Shown: positions 35,674 through 45,210, counted from the stretch's first letter. The stretch is 64,000 bases of DNA from Pseudomonas brassicacearum subsp. brassicacearum (GCF_008801605.1 NZ_VZPJ01000004.1:413832-477831); one strand, 5' to 3'. Translations and numbers: made by a program. The notes: a model not told the origin generated them from the sequence alone.

Positions 35674-35985
35674 GTTCGATTCCACTTATTGTTGTTGTTT
35701 TGTTCGGCCCAACCTTGGTGGTGGGGGGCCGTGGGAACCAAGAATGGAAACTGCACGGGCGCTTCGTCAATCAACAATGACCGATAATCGAACATTAATA
35801 TCATTAACTAATTTACCAACTGACTCGAAGATTCATACCAAACCTCTGATTTTTATAATGATCTGGCCAGTTTATGACTCCCCATTGGCAACCTTCATTT
35901 TTTAGTTAGCTTTGTTAATCTTAAATGCACCTACCGGCTATCCTCCGAGCCGGTGTCCCTCACAAAAACAATAAGAGGATTTGCC
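35674..35985. promoter_or_regulatory. AT-rich divergent promoter region of porin and MFS genes
   Basis: No gene in this 312-bp gap. From about 35770 to 35940 it is AT-rich, containing TATAATGAT near 35855. TTTAGTTA-N7-TAATCT at 35901-35921 repeats the TAGTTA-N7-TAA spacing of the operator before ech, with two changes in the right half, so the same MarR protein might bind weakly. Confidence 0.45.
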
Positions 35986-37209
35986 ATGAACCGTCCGGCG
36001 CGTCGTGCGACGCTGACCATCGCCTTGTGTTTCATCGTCGCGCTGATCGAGGGTTTCGACCTTCAGTCAGCCGGTACCGCAGCCGCAGGTCTGCGACAGA
36101 CGTTTGCCCTCGACCCGAAAATGATGGGTTGGGTATTCAGCGCCGGGATCATAGGGCTGTTGCCAGGTGCGTTCTTCGGTGGCTGGATCGCTGATCGCAT
36201 CGGTCGCAAGAAAATCCTCGTCACCGCTGTCTTGCTGTTCGGCGTGTTTTCCCTCGGCACCGCTTATGTCGAACACTTCTCCAGCCTCTTGCTGGTGCGT
36301 TTCATGACCGGCCTGGGCTTGGGCGCCGCCCTGCCCAACCTCATTGCCCTGTGCGCCGAAGCCGTGGGCGAGCAGCGCCGGGGCACGGCTATCAGCGTGA
36401 TGTATGCCGGCGTTCCGTTGGGTGGTGCATTGGCGGCAGTGGTCGCCATGTTGTTTGGCGAGCACTGGCAGATGACGTTTTTCATCGGTGGGCTCGCGCC
36501 CTTGCTGGTGGTCCCGCTGATGCTCCTGTGGCTCCCCGAATCGAGCGTCTTTCGCCAGGCGCAGGATGGCGGCTCATCGCGCGGCTCCACCGCCCAGGCG
36601 CTGTTCGGTGAAGGTCGCGGCCGCACCACCTTGGCGCTGTGGCTGAGTTATTTCTTCACCCTGACGGTGATGTACATGTTGCTCAACTGGCTGCCATCGT
36701 TGCTGCTGGAGCAGGGCTTCAGCAAACCCCAGGCCGGCCTGGTGCAGATGCTGTTCAATATCGGCGGTGCTCTTGGCTCGTTGCTCGGCGGCCTGTTGCT
36801 GGACCGTTGCAATGGCATCAAGGTGGTGCTGTTCGTCTATGCCGGTCTGCTGAGCGCCCTGGCCGGGGTCGGGTTGTCGGTCGGTATCGTGCCGATGGCC
36901 ATTGCCGGGTTCGCCGCTGGGTTGTTTGTCATGGCTGCGCAATTGGTCCTCTACGCCTTGGCTCCGCCCTCCTACCCTACGACCGTACGTGCGACGGGGG
37001 TTGGTGCGGCGGTGGCCATCGGACGCCTGGGGTCGGTGGCCGGGCCTCTGGCTGCAGGGCAGATCCTGGCGGCAGGGGGTGGGACCACGGCCGTATTGCT
37101 GGCGACTTCGCCTGGGTTGGTGGTTGCGACGTTGGCTGTTCTTAGTGTGGTTCGTCGTTCGGTCGGGCCGCGGTTGAGGGCTACGAATCCGGTTGTGGAG
37201 CATTCCTGA
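35986..37209 (+). CDS. MFS aromatic acid transporter (AAHS family)
   Basis: A 407-aa major facilitator with 12 helices of the aromatic acid:H+ symporter type, close to MhpT and HcaK-like carriers. The start has IALCFIVALIEGFDLQSAGTAA, with the Asp of the DGxD-like motif in helix 1, and loop 2-3 reads GGWIADRIGRKK. AGAGGA lies 6 bases before the chosen ATG. It is divergent from the OprD porin, and next to the ferulate operon, so import of ferulate or p-coumarate across the inner membrane is likely. The exact substrate is inferred from context only. Confidence 0.87.
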   Translation: MNRPARRATLTIALCFIVALIEGFDLQSAGTAAAGLRQTFALDPKMMGWVFSAGIIGLLPGAFFGGWIADRIGRKKILVTAVLLFGVFSLGTAYVEHFSSLLLVRFMTGLGLGAALPNLIALCAEAVGEQRRGTAISVMYAGVPLGGALAAVVAMLFGEHWQMTFFIGGLAPLLVVPLMLLWLPESSVFRQAQDGGSSRGSTAQALFGEGRGRTTLALWLSYFFTLTVMYMLLNWLPSLLLEQGFSKPQAGLVQMLFNIGGALGSLLGGLLLDRCNGIKVVLFVYAGLLSALAGVGLSVGIVPMAIAGFAAGLFVMAAQLVLYALAPPSYPTTVRATGVGAAVAIGRLGSVAGPLAAGQILAAGGGTTAVLLATSPGLVVATLAVLSVVRRSVGPRLRATNPVVEHS

Positions 37210-37215
37210 CTTGGG

Positions 37216-37380
37216 GTGAATATCCGTTATTTAGGTCACGGCTGCTTATGGTTCCGCCCTGACGGCGGCTCACTTTTGAAAAGCTCGGAAGCCGGCCCAG
37301 TCAAAAGTAAGCAAAACGCTTTTGCCCCACCACTTGGTGCCTCGCCTAGGCTCGGCATGCCCGAACGAAGGCATTGCTCC
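37216..37380 (+). repeat. Dispersed ~165-bp repeat, copy 1
   Basis: Begins GTGAATATCCGTTATTTAGG and runs through GCGGCTCACTTTTGAAAAGC and CCCCACCACTTGGTGCCTCG to about 37380. Two further copies lie at 57706 (same strand) and 58261-58430 (opposite strand). It resembles the long intergenic repeats reported in P. fluorescens genomes. The open frames it contains differ between copies and do not look coding. Confidence 0.85.
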
Positions 37381-37468
37381 GTGGGAGCGAGCTTGCTCGC
37401 GATGACGCCAGCACTGCACATCACCACACGCTGACCCAACGCTTTCGCGAGCAGGCTCGCTCCCACAG
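37381..37468. repeat. REP doublet
   Basis: Inverted halves GTGGGAGCGAGCTTGCTCGC and GCGAGCAGGCTCGCTCCCAC immediately follow the dispersed repeat. The rest of the 375-bp gap to the chemoreceptor holds nothing else clear. Confidence 0.92.
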
Positions 37469-37584
37469 GGGATTGTGGGGGCTCACAGCATCCGGACACG
37501 ATACAAGGTCCTTATGGGAGCAACTGTCTTGGATGATTTATTTAGCCATCTTTTCCAGGGACATCTCGCCCCGCAATAAGCGAT

Positions 37585-39204
37585 CTAGACCTTGAACCGC
37601 GCCACCGTCTCATGCAGTGACCCGGCCATCTGCGCCAGGTCCTGGCCCGCCGTATCGGTATGCCGGGCGCCCAGCATGACTTGTTCGGACAGGTTGCGAA
37701 TGCCCACCAGGTTACGATCCACCTCTCGCGCCACCAGCGCCTGCTGTTCCGTGGCGCTGGCGATCATCAGGTTGCGCTCGTTGATCTGCGAGATCGAATG
37801 GGCGATTTCATCCAGGGCATCGCCGGAGCGCTGGGCCACTAGCAGCGTGGCTTGCACCAGTTCGCTGTTGTTCTGCATGGAGCTCACCGCATGCCCGCTG
37901 TCCAGGCGGATGTTACCGATCATGCCCTCGATTTCCCGAGTCGAATCCTGGGTCCGATGGGCCAACGCCCGGACTTCATCGGCCACCACTGCAAAACCAC
38001 GCCCGGCATCACCGGCGCGGGCGGCTTCGATGGCGGCGTTCAGTGCCAGGAGATTGGTCTGTTCGGCGATGCTGCGGATCACGTCCAGCACCGAACTGAT
38101 GTCCTGGACCCGCCCGGCCAATTGCTGGATTCGCCCGGAACTGTCCGTCACACCTTCGGCCAGCGCGGTAATGGAAGCCACCGTTTCCTGGACCTGTTCA
38201 CGACCGCGCTGGGCCGTTTGCTCGGACACTCGCGAGGCTTCGCTGGTGCTCACCGCATTGCGCGCCACTTCATCCACCGCAGCGGTCATCTGGTTCACGG
38301 CCGCGGCAGCCTGTTCGATTTCATGCCCTTGCAACTGCAAGGTGCTGCTGGTCTGGCTGCTCACCGCGCTCAGTTCTTCGGAGGAACTGGCCACCCGATC
38401 CACCGAGGCCGCAATGTGCCGGACCATGCTGTTGAGGCTCTGCTGCATGTCGTGCATGTTGCTCATCACGCTGTCATTGGCGCCAACGCCCACGGGCACG
38501 CGGATCGTCAGGTCGCCCTGGGCGATGAGATTAAGCAGCCGCGCCGCGTCATTCGGTTCACCGCCCAGGGGACGGGTCACGCTGCGGGTCACCAGGACCG
38601 CCACGGTCGTTACCAGGGCCAGGCAAGCCAGCACCAACGCCAACATGTTGCGCCGCGCATCGTTGTAGCGTGCCTGGGCCTGCTGTTCACGTTCGACAAA
38701 GACCTTGCCCTGCATCGCCATGATCCCTTCGAGGCTTTTGTACACCTCAAGCTCCGCCGGAATCACCCCTTGCTTGAGCTGCGTCATCGCCTCCTCCGTC
38801 GCGCCCTGGCGGATCAACGCCTGCACCTGGACGAAAGCCGCCACATAGGCCTCGCGACGCTTTTTCAACTCGGCATACGCGGCCTTGCCTTCAGGCTGAT
38901 CGAACAACGGCTCCAGCGTGGCGAAGGCCTGGGTAATCCGCTGCCGGGTGGCGTCGATGGATTGCTGGACTTGCGCGTTGTTCTTGTCGATCAACAAGTC
39001 CCGGGTATTCCTGGCGTTATCGCGCACGCCCGTGGCGATCACCATGATCGGGTCGATCTTCGGCCAATCCTGCCTGATGATCTGCTCGGCCTGGTCGCGC
39101 AGCATCGCCAGGTCGCTCAAGGCGTAAAGCGCCAAGGCGATCAAGGCCAGTGGGGCGATGGCAAAGCCGATCACGATGCGTTGGGCAGTGGTGAATCTGG
39201 TCAT
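37585..39204 (-). CDS. Methyl-accepting chemotaxis protein, four-helix-bundle sensor
   Basis: A 539-aa chemoreceptor. A first transmembrane helix at about 9-29 is followed by a periplasmic four-helix bundle (about 32-185, all helical, for example [20 protein letters not shown]), a second helix at about 188-210, a HAMP domain ([20 protein letters not shown] near 213-260), and a cytoplasmic coiled coil with the tip [20 protein letters not shown]. [12 protein letters not shown] HAMP is typical of Pseudomonas 4HB receptors. The ATG at 39204 with GGGAG eight bases upstream removes 33 unconserved residues. The ligand is unknown. Confidence 0.92.
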   Translation of the reverse strand: MTRFTTAQRIVIGFAIAPLALIALALYALSDLAMLRDQAEQIIRQDWPKIDPIMVIATGVRDNARNTRDLLIDKNNAQVQQSIDATRQRITQAFATLEPLFDQPEGKAAYAELKKRREAYVAAFVQVQALIRQGATEEAMTQLKQGVIPAELEVYKSLEGIMAMQGKVFVEREQQAQARYNDARRNMLALVLACLALVTTVAVLVTRSVTRPLGGEPNDAARLLNLIAQGDLTIRVPVGVGANDSVMSNMHDMQQSLNSMVRHIAASVDRVASSSEELSAVSSQTSSTLQLQGHEIEQAAAAVNQMTAAVDEVARNAVSTSEASRVSEQTAQRGREQVQETVASITALAEGVTDSSGRIQQLAGRVQDISSVLDVIRSIAEQTNLLALNAAIEAARAGDAGRGFAVVADEVRALAHRTQDSTREIEGMIGNIRLDSGHAVSSMQNNSELVQATLLVAQRSGDALDEIAHSISQINERNLMIASATEQQALVAREVDRNLVGIRNLSEQVMLGARHTDTAGQDLAQMAGSLHETVARFKV

Positions 39205-39315
39205 ATCAAATGCTCCCTGTTCAACTACCTGCCGGGTGGCAGCGCATTTGAAAACCTTGAAAAAGTGCGGCCCAGTCATCCCGGGCCGCTGTCGGTCGTT
39301 CATCCCGGCGCTCGC

Positions 39316-40011
39316 TCAACTGCGTAAGACGAACGAGGGGAACAACTCGCGCATGGCGGCCCACAGCTCAGGTTGCAAGGCTTGTGCCGAAACGCTGGAA
39401 AGGTGGGGATCGAGCATCCGCGCGGTGCGCACCAGTTGTACGGCGAACCGCGTGACGCCGCGTTCGCTCAAGCGTCGGGCCAGGGTCAGCAACCGCTCGG
39501 GGTCGAACAGGTGCCAGTGCACCGTTGTGCGACATTCATAATCCACGCCGCTGGCCAGCAGGTGGTCGAGGCTGCGCCAGTTGGCGGCACCGCTGCCTTC
39601 GACCCGGGTCACGTCCAGGGCATCCTCGGGCAAGGCCTTGACGTCGAAACCCACCCAGTCGGCAAGCCCGACCACTTTGGCGAAGGCCGCCGGCTTGATG
39701 CCGGCGCTGTGCAGGCCGATGCGAAAGCCCATCTGCCGCACTTGCTCCATGGCCGGCGCCAGGCCGTCCTGCAAGGTTGGCTCACCGCCGCTGAACACCA
39801 CGGCGTCGAGCAGATCCTGACGGCGTTGCAGGAACGCCAATACCCGGCACCAATCCACCTCCTCGCTACCGCGCGGCGGGATCAGTTGCGGGTTATGGCA
39901 ATAACGACAACGCCAGGCACAGCCCTGGCAAAACAGCACGCACGCCAGTTGGCCCGGATAATCGAGTGTGGTCAGGGGCACCATGCCCCCGACCCGTAGC
40001 ACTCGACTCAT
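39316..40011 (-). CDS. nrdG: Anaerobic ribonucleotide reductase activating protein
   Basis: NrdG, 231 aa, a radical SAM enzyme that installs the glycyl radical on class III ribonucleotide reductase. The cluster motif CAWRCRYC (Cys31, Cys35, Cys38) has the expected CX3CX2C spacing, and the SAM-binding SGGEPTLQ follows near residue 85. The start at 40011 overlaps the stop of a 53-aa gene that carries the glycyl-radical tail (ATGA), so activator and radical domain are made together. The protein is longer than E. coli NrdG (154 aa) and resembles the form found in Pseudomonas and archaea. Confidence 0.93.
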   Translation of the reverse strand: MSRVLRVGGMVPLTTLDYPGQLACVLFCQGCAWRCRYCHNPQLIPPRGSEEVDWCRVLAFLQRRQDLLDAVVFSGGEPTLQDGLAPAMEQVRQMGFRIGLHSAGIKPAAFAKVVGLADWVGFDVKALPEDALDVTRVEGSGAANWRSLDHLLASGVDYECRTTVHWHLFDPERLLTLARRLSERGVTRFAVQLVRTARMLDPHLSSVSAQALQPELWAAMRELFPSFVLRS

Positions 40012-40169
40012 GGACGCCCGGCCGCGCGTTCGGTGAAGTGCACCCGCTCGCGGTGCTCGGACTGCTTGCCTGGGTTGAAGGCCGCCACCGGACGGTGATA
40101 ACCCATCACTCGGGTCCAGACTTCGCAACGTTGACGCTGTGCTTGTGGAAGGCTTTGCGATGCATTCAT
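40008..40169 (-). CDS. Separately encoded glycyl-radical domain of class III RNR
   Basis: A 53-aa gene: MNASQSLPQAQRQRCEVWTR followed by VMGYHRPVAAFNPGKQSEHR and a short tail. It matches the C-terminal glycyl-radical segment of NrdD proteins, where RVxGY holds the radical Gly (Gly23 here) and FNxGKQxEHxxR follows; in most class III enzymes this is the end of one long polypeptide. It has its own AAGGAG 8 bases before the ATG, begins 31 bases after the nrdD stop, is in a different frame from nrdD, and overlaps nrdG by ATGA. It therefore looks like a real split gene, not a sequencing slip. The two chains would have to assemble to make an active site. Confidence 0.82.
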   Translation of the reverse strand: MNASQSLPQAQRQRCEVWTRVMGYHRPVAAFNPGKQSEHRERVHFTERAAGRP

Positions 40170-40200
40170 GGGTGAAGCTCCTTGCGGTCGATGGATCGGA

Positions 40201-42216
40201 TCAGTGAACGCTGCCCTGGCGCTGTTGTTGCAGCAGCAAGGCCTCGTCGCATTTGGGGCAAAACTCGTGTTCGCCGGCCAGGTAACCGTGCACCGGGCAG
40301 ATGGAAAAGGTCGGCGTGATGGTCAGGTACGGCAGGCGGAAACGTCCCAGGGCCTTGCGCACCAACTGCTTGCAGGCCTGCGTGGAGGAAATCTGCTCGG
40401 CCATGTACAGGTGCAACACGGTGCCGCCGGTGTATTTGCATTGCAGTTCGTCTTGCAGCTCCAGGGCTTCGAACGGATCTTCGGTGAAGCCCACCGGTAG
40501 TTGCGACGAGTTGGTGTAGTACGGTGCGACCGGGCTGCCGGCCTGCAAGATGTCCGGGTAGCGCTTGAGGTCTTCCTTGGCGAAGCGGTACGTGGTGCCC
40601 TCGGCAGGCGTGGCTTCGAGGTTGTAGAGGTGGCCGGTTTCCTCCTGGAATCGCAACAGCGTGGCCCGCACGTGATCCAGCAGTTTCAGGGCGAATTCCC
40701 GGCCTTGCTCGGTGTGCAGGCCTTGCTGGTCATCGGTGAAATTGCGCAGCATTTCGTGCAGGCCATTCACGCCGATGGTGGAGAAGTGATTGCGCAAGGT
40801 GCCCAGGTAGCGCTTGGTGTAGGGGTACAAACCGGCATCCATATGATGCTGGATGACCTTGCGCTTGACCTCCAGGCTCTCTTTCGCCAGTTCCATCAGG
40901 GTATCGATGCGTTGCAGCAACGCACTGGTGTCGCCCTTGTACAGATAGCCCAGGCGGGCGCAGTTGATCGTCACCACGCCCAGGGAACCGGTCTGTTCCG
41001 CCGAGCCGAACAGCCCGCCGCCACGCTTGAGCAACTCGCGCACGTCCAGTTGCAAGCGGCAGCACATCGACCGCACCTGATTGGGTTGCATGTCCGAATT
41101 GAGGAAGTTCTGGAAATACGGCAAGCCGTAGCGGGCAGTCATTTCGAACAGCCGGTCGGCGTTCTCGCTGTCCCACGGGAAGTCGTGGGTGATGTTGTAG
41201 GTCGGGATCGGGAAGGTGAACACCCGGCCTTTCGCATCGCCGGCCTGCATCACCTCGATGTAGGCGCGGTTGATCAGTTCCATTTCCGTTTGCAGGTCAC
41301 CGTAGGCGAACGGCATCTCTTCGCCGCCGATGATCGGGATCTGTTCGCGCAGATCCTGTGGGCAGACCCAGTCGAACGTCAGGTTGGTGAACGGGGTTTG
41401 CGTGCCCCAGCGCGACGGCACGTTGAGGTTGTAGATGAACTCCTGCAACGACTGGCGGACTTCGTCGTAGCTGAGCTGGTCCTTGCGCACATAGGGCGCG
41501 AGATAAGTGTCGAACGAGCTGAACGCCTGGGCGCCGGCCCATTCGTTCTGCAGAGTGCCAAGAAAATTAACCATCTGCCCCAGGGCACTGCTCAGATGCT
41601 TGGGAGGCCCGGCCTCGACCCGCCCCGGCACGCCGTTGAGGCCTTCGTGCAACAAGGTGCGCAAGGACCAGCCGGCACAGTAGCCGGCGAGCATGTCCAG
41701 GTCGTGGATATGCAGGTCAGCCTCGCGGTGCGCCTCGCCGATGGCCTGGCTGTAGACCTCGTCGAGCCAGTAGTTGGCGGTGACCTTGCCCGAAACGTTG
41801 AGGATCAACCCGCCGAGGGAATACCCCTGGTTGGCGTTGGCCTGCACACGCCAGTCTTCGCGGTCCAGGTATTCGTTCATCGACGTGGCGACTTCCACCA
41901 GTGTGCGACGATCCCGACGCAGGCGTCCGTGTTGCTCGCGATACACGATGTAGGCGCGCATGGAGAGAAAGAAACCGGCGTCCATCAGTACCCGTTCGAC
42001 ACGGTCCTGGATCTGCTCGACGTTCAACCGCGTCTGCCCTTCCAACCGCGCCAACACCGCCTCCAGCAACGCCTCGGCCTCGACTTCGGCATATTCGCCG
42101 GTGGCCTTGCCAGCGGCGATCAACGCCTGGCGGATCTTGTCCGCATCAAAGGCAACCACACTGCCATCGCGCTTGTGCAAGCGGTTACATCCTACTGAGA
42201 TCAACGTGCTCTGCAT
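40201..42216 (-). CDS. nrdD: Anaerobic ribonucleoside-triphosphate reductase, main chain
   Basis: NrdD catalytic chain, 671 aa from the ATG at 42216. An ATP-cone regulatory domain (LISVGCNRLHKRDGSVVAFD to about residue 95) precedes the ten-stranded barrel; SMCCRLQLDVRELLKRGGG holds active-site cysteines, and PTFSICPVHGYLAGEHEFCP plus KCDEALL forms the zinc site near the end. It stops at QRQGSVH, without the usual glycyl-radical tail, which is encoded by the next small gene. The enzyme makes deoxynucleotides without oxygen. An ANR/DNR box lies 94 bases before the start, so it is probably made under low oxygen. Confidence 0.94.
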   Translation of the reverse strand: MQSTLISVGCNRLHKRDGSVVAFDADKIRQALIAAGKATGEYAEVEAEALLEAVLARLEGQTRLNVEQIQDRVERVLMDAGFFLSMRAYIVYREQHGRLRRDRRTLVEVATSMNEYLDREDWRVQANANQGYSLGGLILNVSGKVTANYWLDEVYSQAIGEAHREADLHIHDLDMLAGYCAGWSLRTLLHEGLNGVPGRVEAGPPKHLSSALGQMVNFLGTLQNEWAGAQAFSSFDTYLAPYVRKDQLSYDEVRQSLQEFIYNLNVPSRWGTQTPFTNLTFDWVCPQDLREQIPIIGGEEMPFAYGDLQTEMELINRAYIEVMQAGDAKGRVFTFPIPTYNITHDFPWDSENADRLFEMTARYGLPYFQNFLNSDMQPNQVRSMCCRLQLDVRELLKRGGGLFGSAEQTGSLGVVTINCARLGYLYKGDTSALLQRIDTLMELAKESLEVKRKVIQHHMDAGLYPYTKRYLGTLRNHFSTIGVNGLHEMLRNFTDDQQGLHTEQGREFALKLLDHVRATLLRFQEETGHLYNLEATPAEGTTYRFAKEDLKRYPDILQAGSPVAPYYTNSSQLPVGFTEDPFEALELQDELQCKYTGGTVLHLYMAEQISSTQACKQLVRKALGRFRLPYLTITPTFSICPVHGYLAGEHEFCPKCDEALLLQQQRQGSVH

Positions 42217-42274
42217 TTTGGCTCCAGACACTACATATAGGCTTTTTGAGATCTTCAAACACAATATGCAGTGG

Positions 42275-42316
42275 AGAGTACGGGCAAAAGGCAGGGTTGC
42301 AATTGATCGACATCAA
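42275..42316 (-). promoter_or_regulatory. ANR/DNR box and -10 of nrdD
   Basis: TTGATCGACATCAA at 42303-42316 is a perfect FNR-type site (TTGAT-N4-ATCAA). On the minus strand TACTCT (42280-42275) follows with its centre 32 bases from the box, the spacing of class II activation at -41.5. The start would be near 42268, giving a ~50-base leader. Confidence 0.8.
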
Positions 42317-42377
42317 GAATCGGAAGCGACCCACATTCAGGCTCGAAAAGTCATTTTTGCAAGCACCATAGATCCCC

Positions 42378-42467
42378 TGTGGGAGCGGGCTTGCTCGCGA
42401 AGAGGCCAGCACATTCAACATCAATGCAAGCTGACCCACCGTCATCGCGAGCAAGCTCGCTCCCACA
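42378..42467. repeat. REP doublet
   Basis: Inverted halves CTGTGGGAGCGGGCTTGCTC and GAGCAAGCTCGCTCCCACA between moaA and the nrdD promoter, both on the minus strand. Confidence 0.9.
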
Positions 42468-42501
42468 TTGGTTTCGGGGTGACTGCAAGGTCTGTATCCA
42501 C

Positions 42502-42526
42502 CACAGGTCCCTTTGTGGGACCTGTG
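42502..42526 (-). terminator. Stem-loop after moaA
   Basis: Perfect 10-bp stem CACAGGTCCC/GGGACCTGTG with a 5-base loop lies 6 bases beyond the moaA stop. No T run follows on the minus strand, so it may be a Rho-linked or RNA-protecting end of the nar-moaA transcript. Confidence 0.5.
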
Positions 42527-42532
42527 TACTGC

Positions 42533-43525
42533 TCACCCCCCACTCATGTTCATGAACCGCACGATCTGCACTTCCCCACCCGGGTTGAAGTCATGGCGCA
42601 GTGGCTTGCCACGCAACGCCCGTTGCACCGCCTGGATCACCGGTTGGTCGTCCAGCGGATAACGCCGCAGCAAGCCGCGAAGGTCGAGGGAGTCCTCTTG
42701 TCCCAGGCACAACAGCAAGCGCCCTTCGACGGTCATGCGCACGCGGTTGCAACTGGCGCAGAAGTTGTGGGTGTTGGGCGAAATGAAACCGATCCGGGTG
42801 TCCGGATGACGCTCCAGGCGCACATAGCGCGCTGGCCCGCCGCTGTTTTCGGTGCTGTCGAGCAGCCGGTGATGGCGGGCGATTTCGGCCCGTACCTCAT
42901 CGCTGGAACAGAACGACTCGCCCCGGGAACGCCCGACCTCCCCCAGCGGCATTTCCTCGATGAAGCTGATGTCGATGCGCTGCTCAATGGCGTATTGCAC
43001 CAACGCCGGGACTTCATCGAAGTTGCGCCCTTTCATCACCACGCAGTTGAGCTTGATCCGCTCGAACCCGGCGACCTTCGCCGCTTCGATGCCGGCCAGC
43101 ACCTGGTCCAGGTTGCCGTTGCGGGTGATCGCCCGAAAACGATCGCCGTCCAGGCTGTCGAGGCTGATGTTCATGCGCTTGACCCCGGCCTCGACCAGCG
43201 GCTGGGCCAGTCGCCCCAGCTGCGAGCCGTTGCTGGTCATCACCAGTTCCCGCAGGCCGGGCAATGCCGCGATCTCGCGACACAGCCCGACGATGCCTGG
43301 ACGGATCAGCGGCTCACCACCGGTCAGGCGGATTTTCTTCACCCCCAGGCCGACGAACAGCCGCGCCAGGCGCTGCAACTCCTCCAGGGTCAACACTTGC
43401 TGACGCGGCAGGAAAGTCATGTTTTTCGCCATGCAATACACACAACGAAAATCACAACGATCGGTCACCGACATCCGCAAATAATCGATCTGGCGCCCAA
43501 ATCCGTCCTGCAACACCGCGTTCAT
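42533..43525 (-). CDS. moaA: GTP 3',8-cyclase MoaA
   Basis: MoaA, 330 aa, a radical SAM enzyme that starts molybdenum cofactor synthesis by rearranging GTP. The N-terminal cluster has Cys24, Cys28 and Cys31 ([16 protein letters not shown]), and the C-terminal cluster reads FCASCNRVR followed by a Cys 13 residues on. The protein ends in Gly-Gly, which is needed for activity in the family. GGGAGA precedes the ATG at 43525. It is the last gene of the nar operon, 25 bases after the parvulin gene, so cofactor for nitrate reductase is supplied with the enzyme. Confidence 0.94.
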   Translation of the reverse strand: MNAVLQDGFGRQIDYLRMSVTDRCDFRCVYCMAKNMTFLPRQQVLTLEELQRLARLFVGLGVKKIRLTGGEPLIRPGIVGLCREIAALPGLRELVMTSNGSQLGRLAQPLVEAGVKRMNISLDSLDGDRFRAITRNGNLDQVLAGIEAAKVAGFERIKLNCVVMKGRNFDEVPALVQYAIEQRIDISFIEEMPLGEVGRSRGESFCSSDEVRAEIARHHRLLDSTENSGGPARYVRLERHPDTRIGFISPNTHNFCASCNRVRMTVEGRLLLCLGQEDSLDLRGLLRRYPLDDQPVIQAVQRALRGKPLRHDFNPGGEVQIVRFMNMSGG

Positions 43526-43550
43526 GAAGATCTCCCGATTGAGCCCGTGT

Positions 43551-44519
43551 TCACTGCACCAGCGGCGAGTCGGCGCCCTGAAGGTGAATGCCGCGAATAT
43601 CCGCCGCACCGATCAGGGTTTGCAGGTACTGCACCAGCGCTTTTTGCCACACGCCCTGCTGCAACTGGGTACGAATCGCCGTCGCCACTGCCTCATACGG
43701 CAATGGCTGGCCATCGATTCGCTGGTCGATGCTGATCACGTGCCAGCCGTAACGACTTTCCAGCGGTTTACCAGCCAGGCCCGCCGGCAGGGTGAACAAC
43801 TGGCGCTCCAGTTCAGGCACGGTCTGGCCCTTGCTGATCTGCCCCAGCGAGCCGCCCTGCTCCTTGGATGGACACGCCGAATGCTTCAGCGCCAACTCGG
43901 CAAAACTGCCCGGGAACTGGTCCAGCCGCTCCAGCAGCAGCTCGGCCTGTACATGGGCCAGGCTGCGCGCCTCGGCATCGTCCGGCGCACACTCGAGCAG
44001 GATGTGCCGCACCGCCAGCAACGGTGCGCTGTGAAAGCGCGCCCGGTTGCTTTCGTAATAACGCAGGCAGGTGGCCTCGTCGCACTGTGGCACCAGCACC
44101 TCGCGTTCGAGCAACAACCGCGTCGCCGCCTCCTCTTCGTTTTCCCCGGCACCGACCTGCAACGCCAGGCCAAGCTCGGCGATACGCTGCTGGAGCAATT
44201 CGCGAATCACCAGCGCCCGAGCGGCCTGGTAGACCGCATCCTCGCGACTGTCAGCCGGGTGATATTGCAGCTCCTGGGCCATCGCCTGCGGGGTGACCGA
44301 CACCCCGTTGACGCTGATGATCGGCCACTCTTGCTCACTGCTGGCAATCAACTGTGGCGCTTCATCCTCCGCCACCGGCCCGGCCTGGGCCGGCTCGAAC
44401 TGCACCGCCCCCGCCGGTTCGGCATCGGCCAGCGGCGCGATCACCGGTGCCGCTTTTGCCGAAGAACCGCAGCCGCCGCTGCCGCCACCACTACCGCCAC
44501 ATCCGCATCCACTCGCCAT
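43551..44519 (-). CDS. Parvulin-type peptidyl-prolyl isomerase (NifM-like) of the nar operon
   Basis: A 322-aa protein. The first 26 residues are Gly/Cys/Ser-rich ([12 protein letters not shown], then GGCGSS), the middle is helical, and about 190-295 is a parvulin rotamase domain ([51 protein letters not shown]). There is no signal peptide, so it is cytoplasmic, like NifM. Parvulins of this type follow narI in Pseudomonas nar operons and are thought to help fold or assemble the reductase. The start at 44519 is 10 bases after the narI stop. The Cys-rich leader could bind metal, which is a guess. Confidence 0.85.
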   Translation of the reverse strand: MASGCGCGGSGGGSGGCGSSAKAAPVIAPLADAEPAGAVQFEPAQAGPVAEDEAPQLIASSEQEWPIISVNGVSVTPQAMAQELQYHPADSREDAVYQAARALVIRELLQQRIAELGLALQVGAGENEEEAATRLLLEREVLVPQCDEATCLRYYESNRARFHSAPLLAVRHILLECAPDDAEARSLAHVQAELLLERLDQFPGSFAELALKHSACPSKEQGGSLGQISKGQTVPELERQLFTLPAGLAGKPLESRYGWHVISIDQRIDGQPLPYEAVATAIRTQLQQGVWQKALVQYLQTLIGAADIRGIHLQGADSPLVQ

Positions 44520-44529
44520 GATCTTCTCC

Positions 44530-45210
44530 TCAAAACTTCTGCCGAACGATTTGATAACGACGCCCCAGGTACCAGACCGGCGCACTGACGATATGGACCA
44601 GACGGGTGAACGGGAACAGCACGAACAGGGTCAGGCCCAGCACCACGTGGAGCTTGTAGACCAGGCCCACCGGCGCTATCGAGGTAGCGGCGTCGACCGG
44701 ACGCAACAGCACGGTGTTCTGGGCCCAATCGGCCAGCATCACCATCACCGAGCCGTCCATATGGGCGGTGGACGCCACGATGGTCATCAGCCCCAGTACC
44801 AGTTGCACCAGCAGCACCACCAGCACGAGGATGTCCGAGACATTGGAGGTGGCGCGAACCCGTGGGTCGGTCAGGCGACGGTTGAGCAGCATCACCAGGC
44901 CGATCAGGCCCAGTACGCCGAAGAAACCGCCGGAAACCATCGCCAGCAACTGCTTGTTCTCGGTGCTCAGCACATGGTGGTAGATCGCCGAGGGTGTCAG
45001 CAGGCCGACGAAGTGCCCGGCCAGCACGAACAGCACACCGATGTGAAACAGGTTGCTGGCCACGCGCATGCCGCGCTTGTTCAGCATCTGGCTGGAACCT
45101 GCCTTCCAGGTGTACTGGGACAGATCAAAGCGTGCCCAACTGCCAAGCAGGCAAATCGCCAAGGCGACATAGGGGTAGACCCCGAACAACAACAGATCCC
45201 ATTTAGACAT
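44530..45210 (-). CDS. narI: Respiratory nitrate reductase gamma subunit NarI
   Basis: The 226-aa cytochrome b subunit, with five transmembrane helices, which takes electrons from quinol. Haem-ligand histidines fit the family in NLFHIGVLFVLAGHFVG (helix 2) and KLHVVLGLTLFVLFPFTRLVH (helix 5). The N-terminus MSKWDLLLFGVYPYVALAIC is typical. The start at 45210 overlaps the narJ end by eight bases. It anchors NarGH on the cytoplasmic side of the inner membrane. Confidence 0.95.
   Translation of the reverse strand: MSKWDLLLFGVYPYVALAICLLGSWARFDLSQYTWKAGSSQMLNKRGMRVASNLFHIGVLFVLAGHFVGLLTPSAIYHHVLSTENKQLLAMVSGGFFGVLGLIGLVMLLNRRLTDPRVRATSNVSDILVLVVLLVQLVLGLMTIVASTAHMDGSVMVMLADWAQNTVLLRPVDAATSIAPVGLVYKLHVVLGLTLFVLFPFTRLVHIVSAPVWYLGRRYQIVRQKF

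Noticed and set aside
37236..37499. Open frames of 60-90 codons within the dispersed repeats (also 58198-58428)
   Set aside because: They follow the repeat sequence, differ between copies, and lack ribosome sites; the repeat explains them better than genes.
42247..42259. TTGAGATCTTCAA dyad upstream of nrdD as a second FNR site
   Set aside because: The arms are separated by 3 instead of 4 bases; the site at 42303 fits fully.
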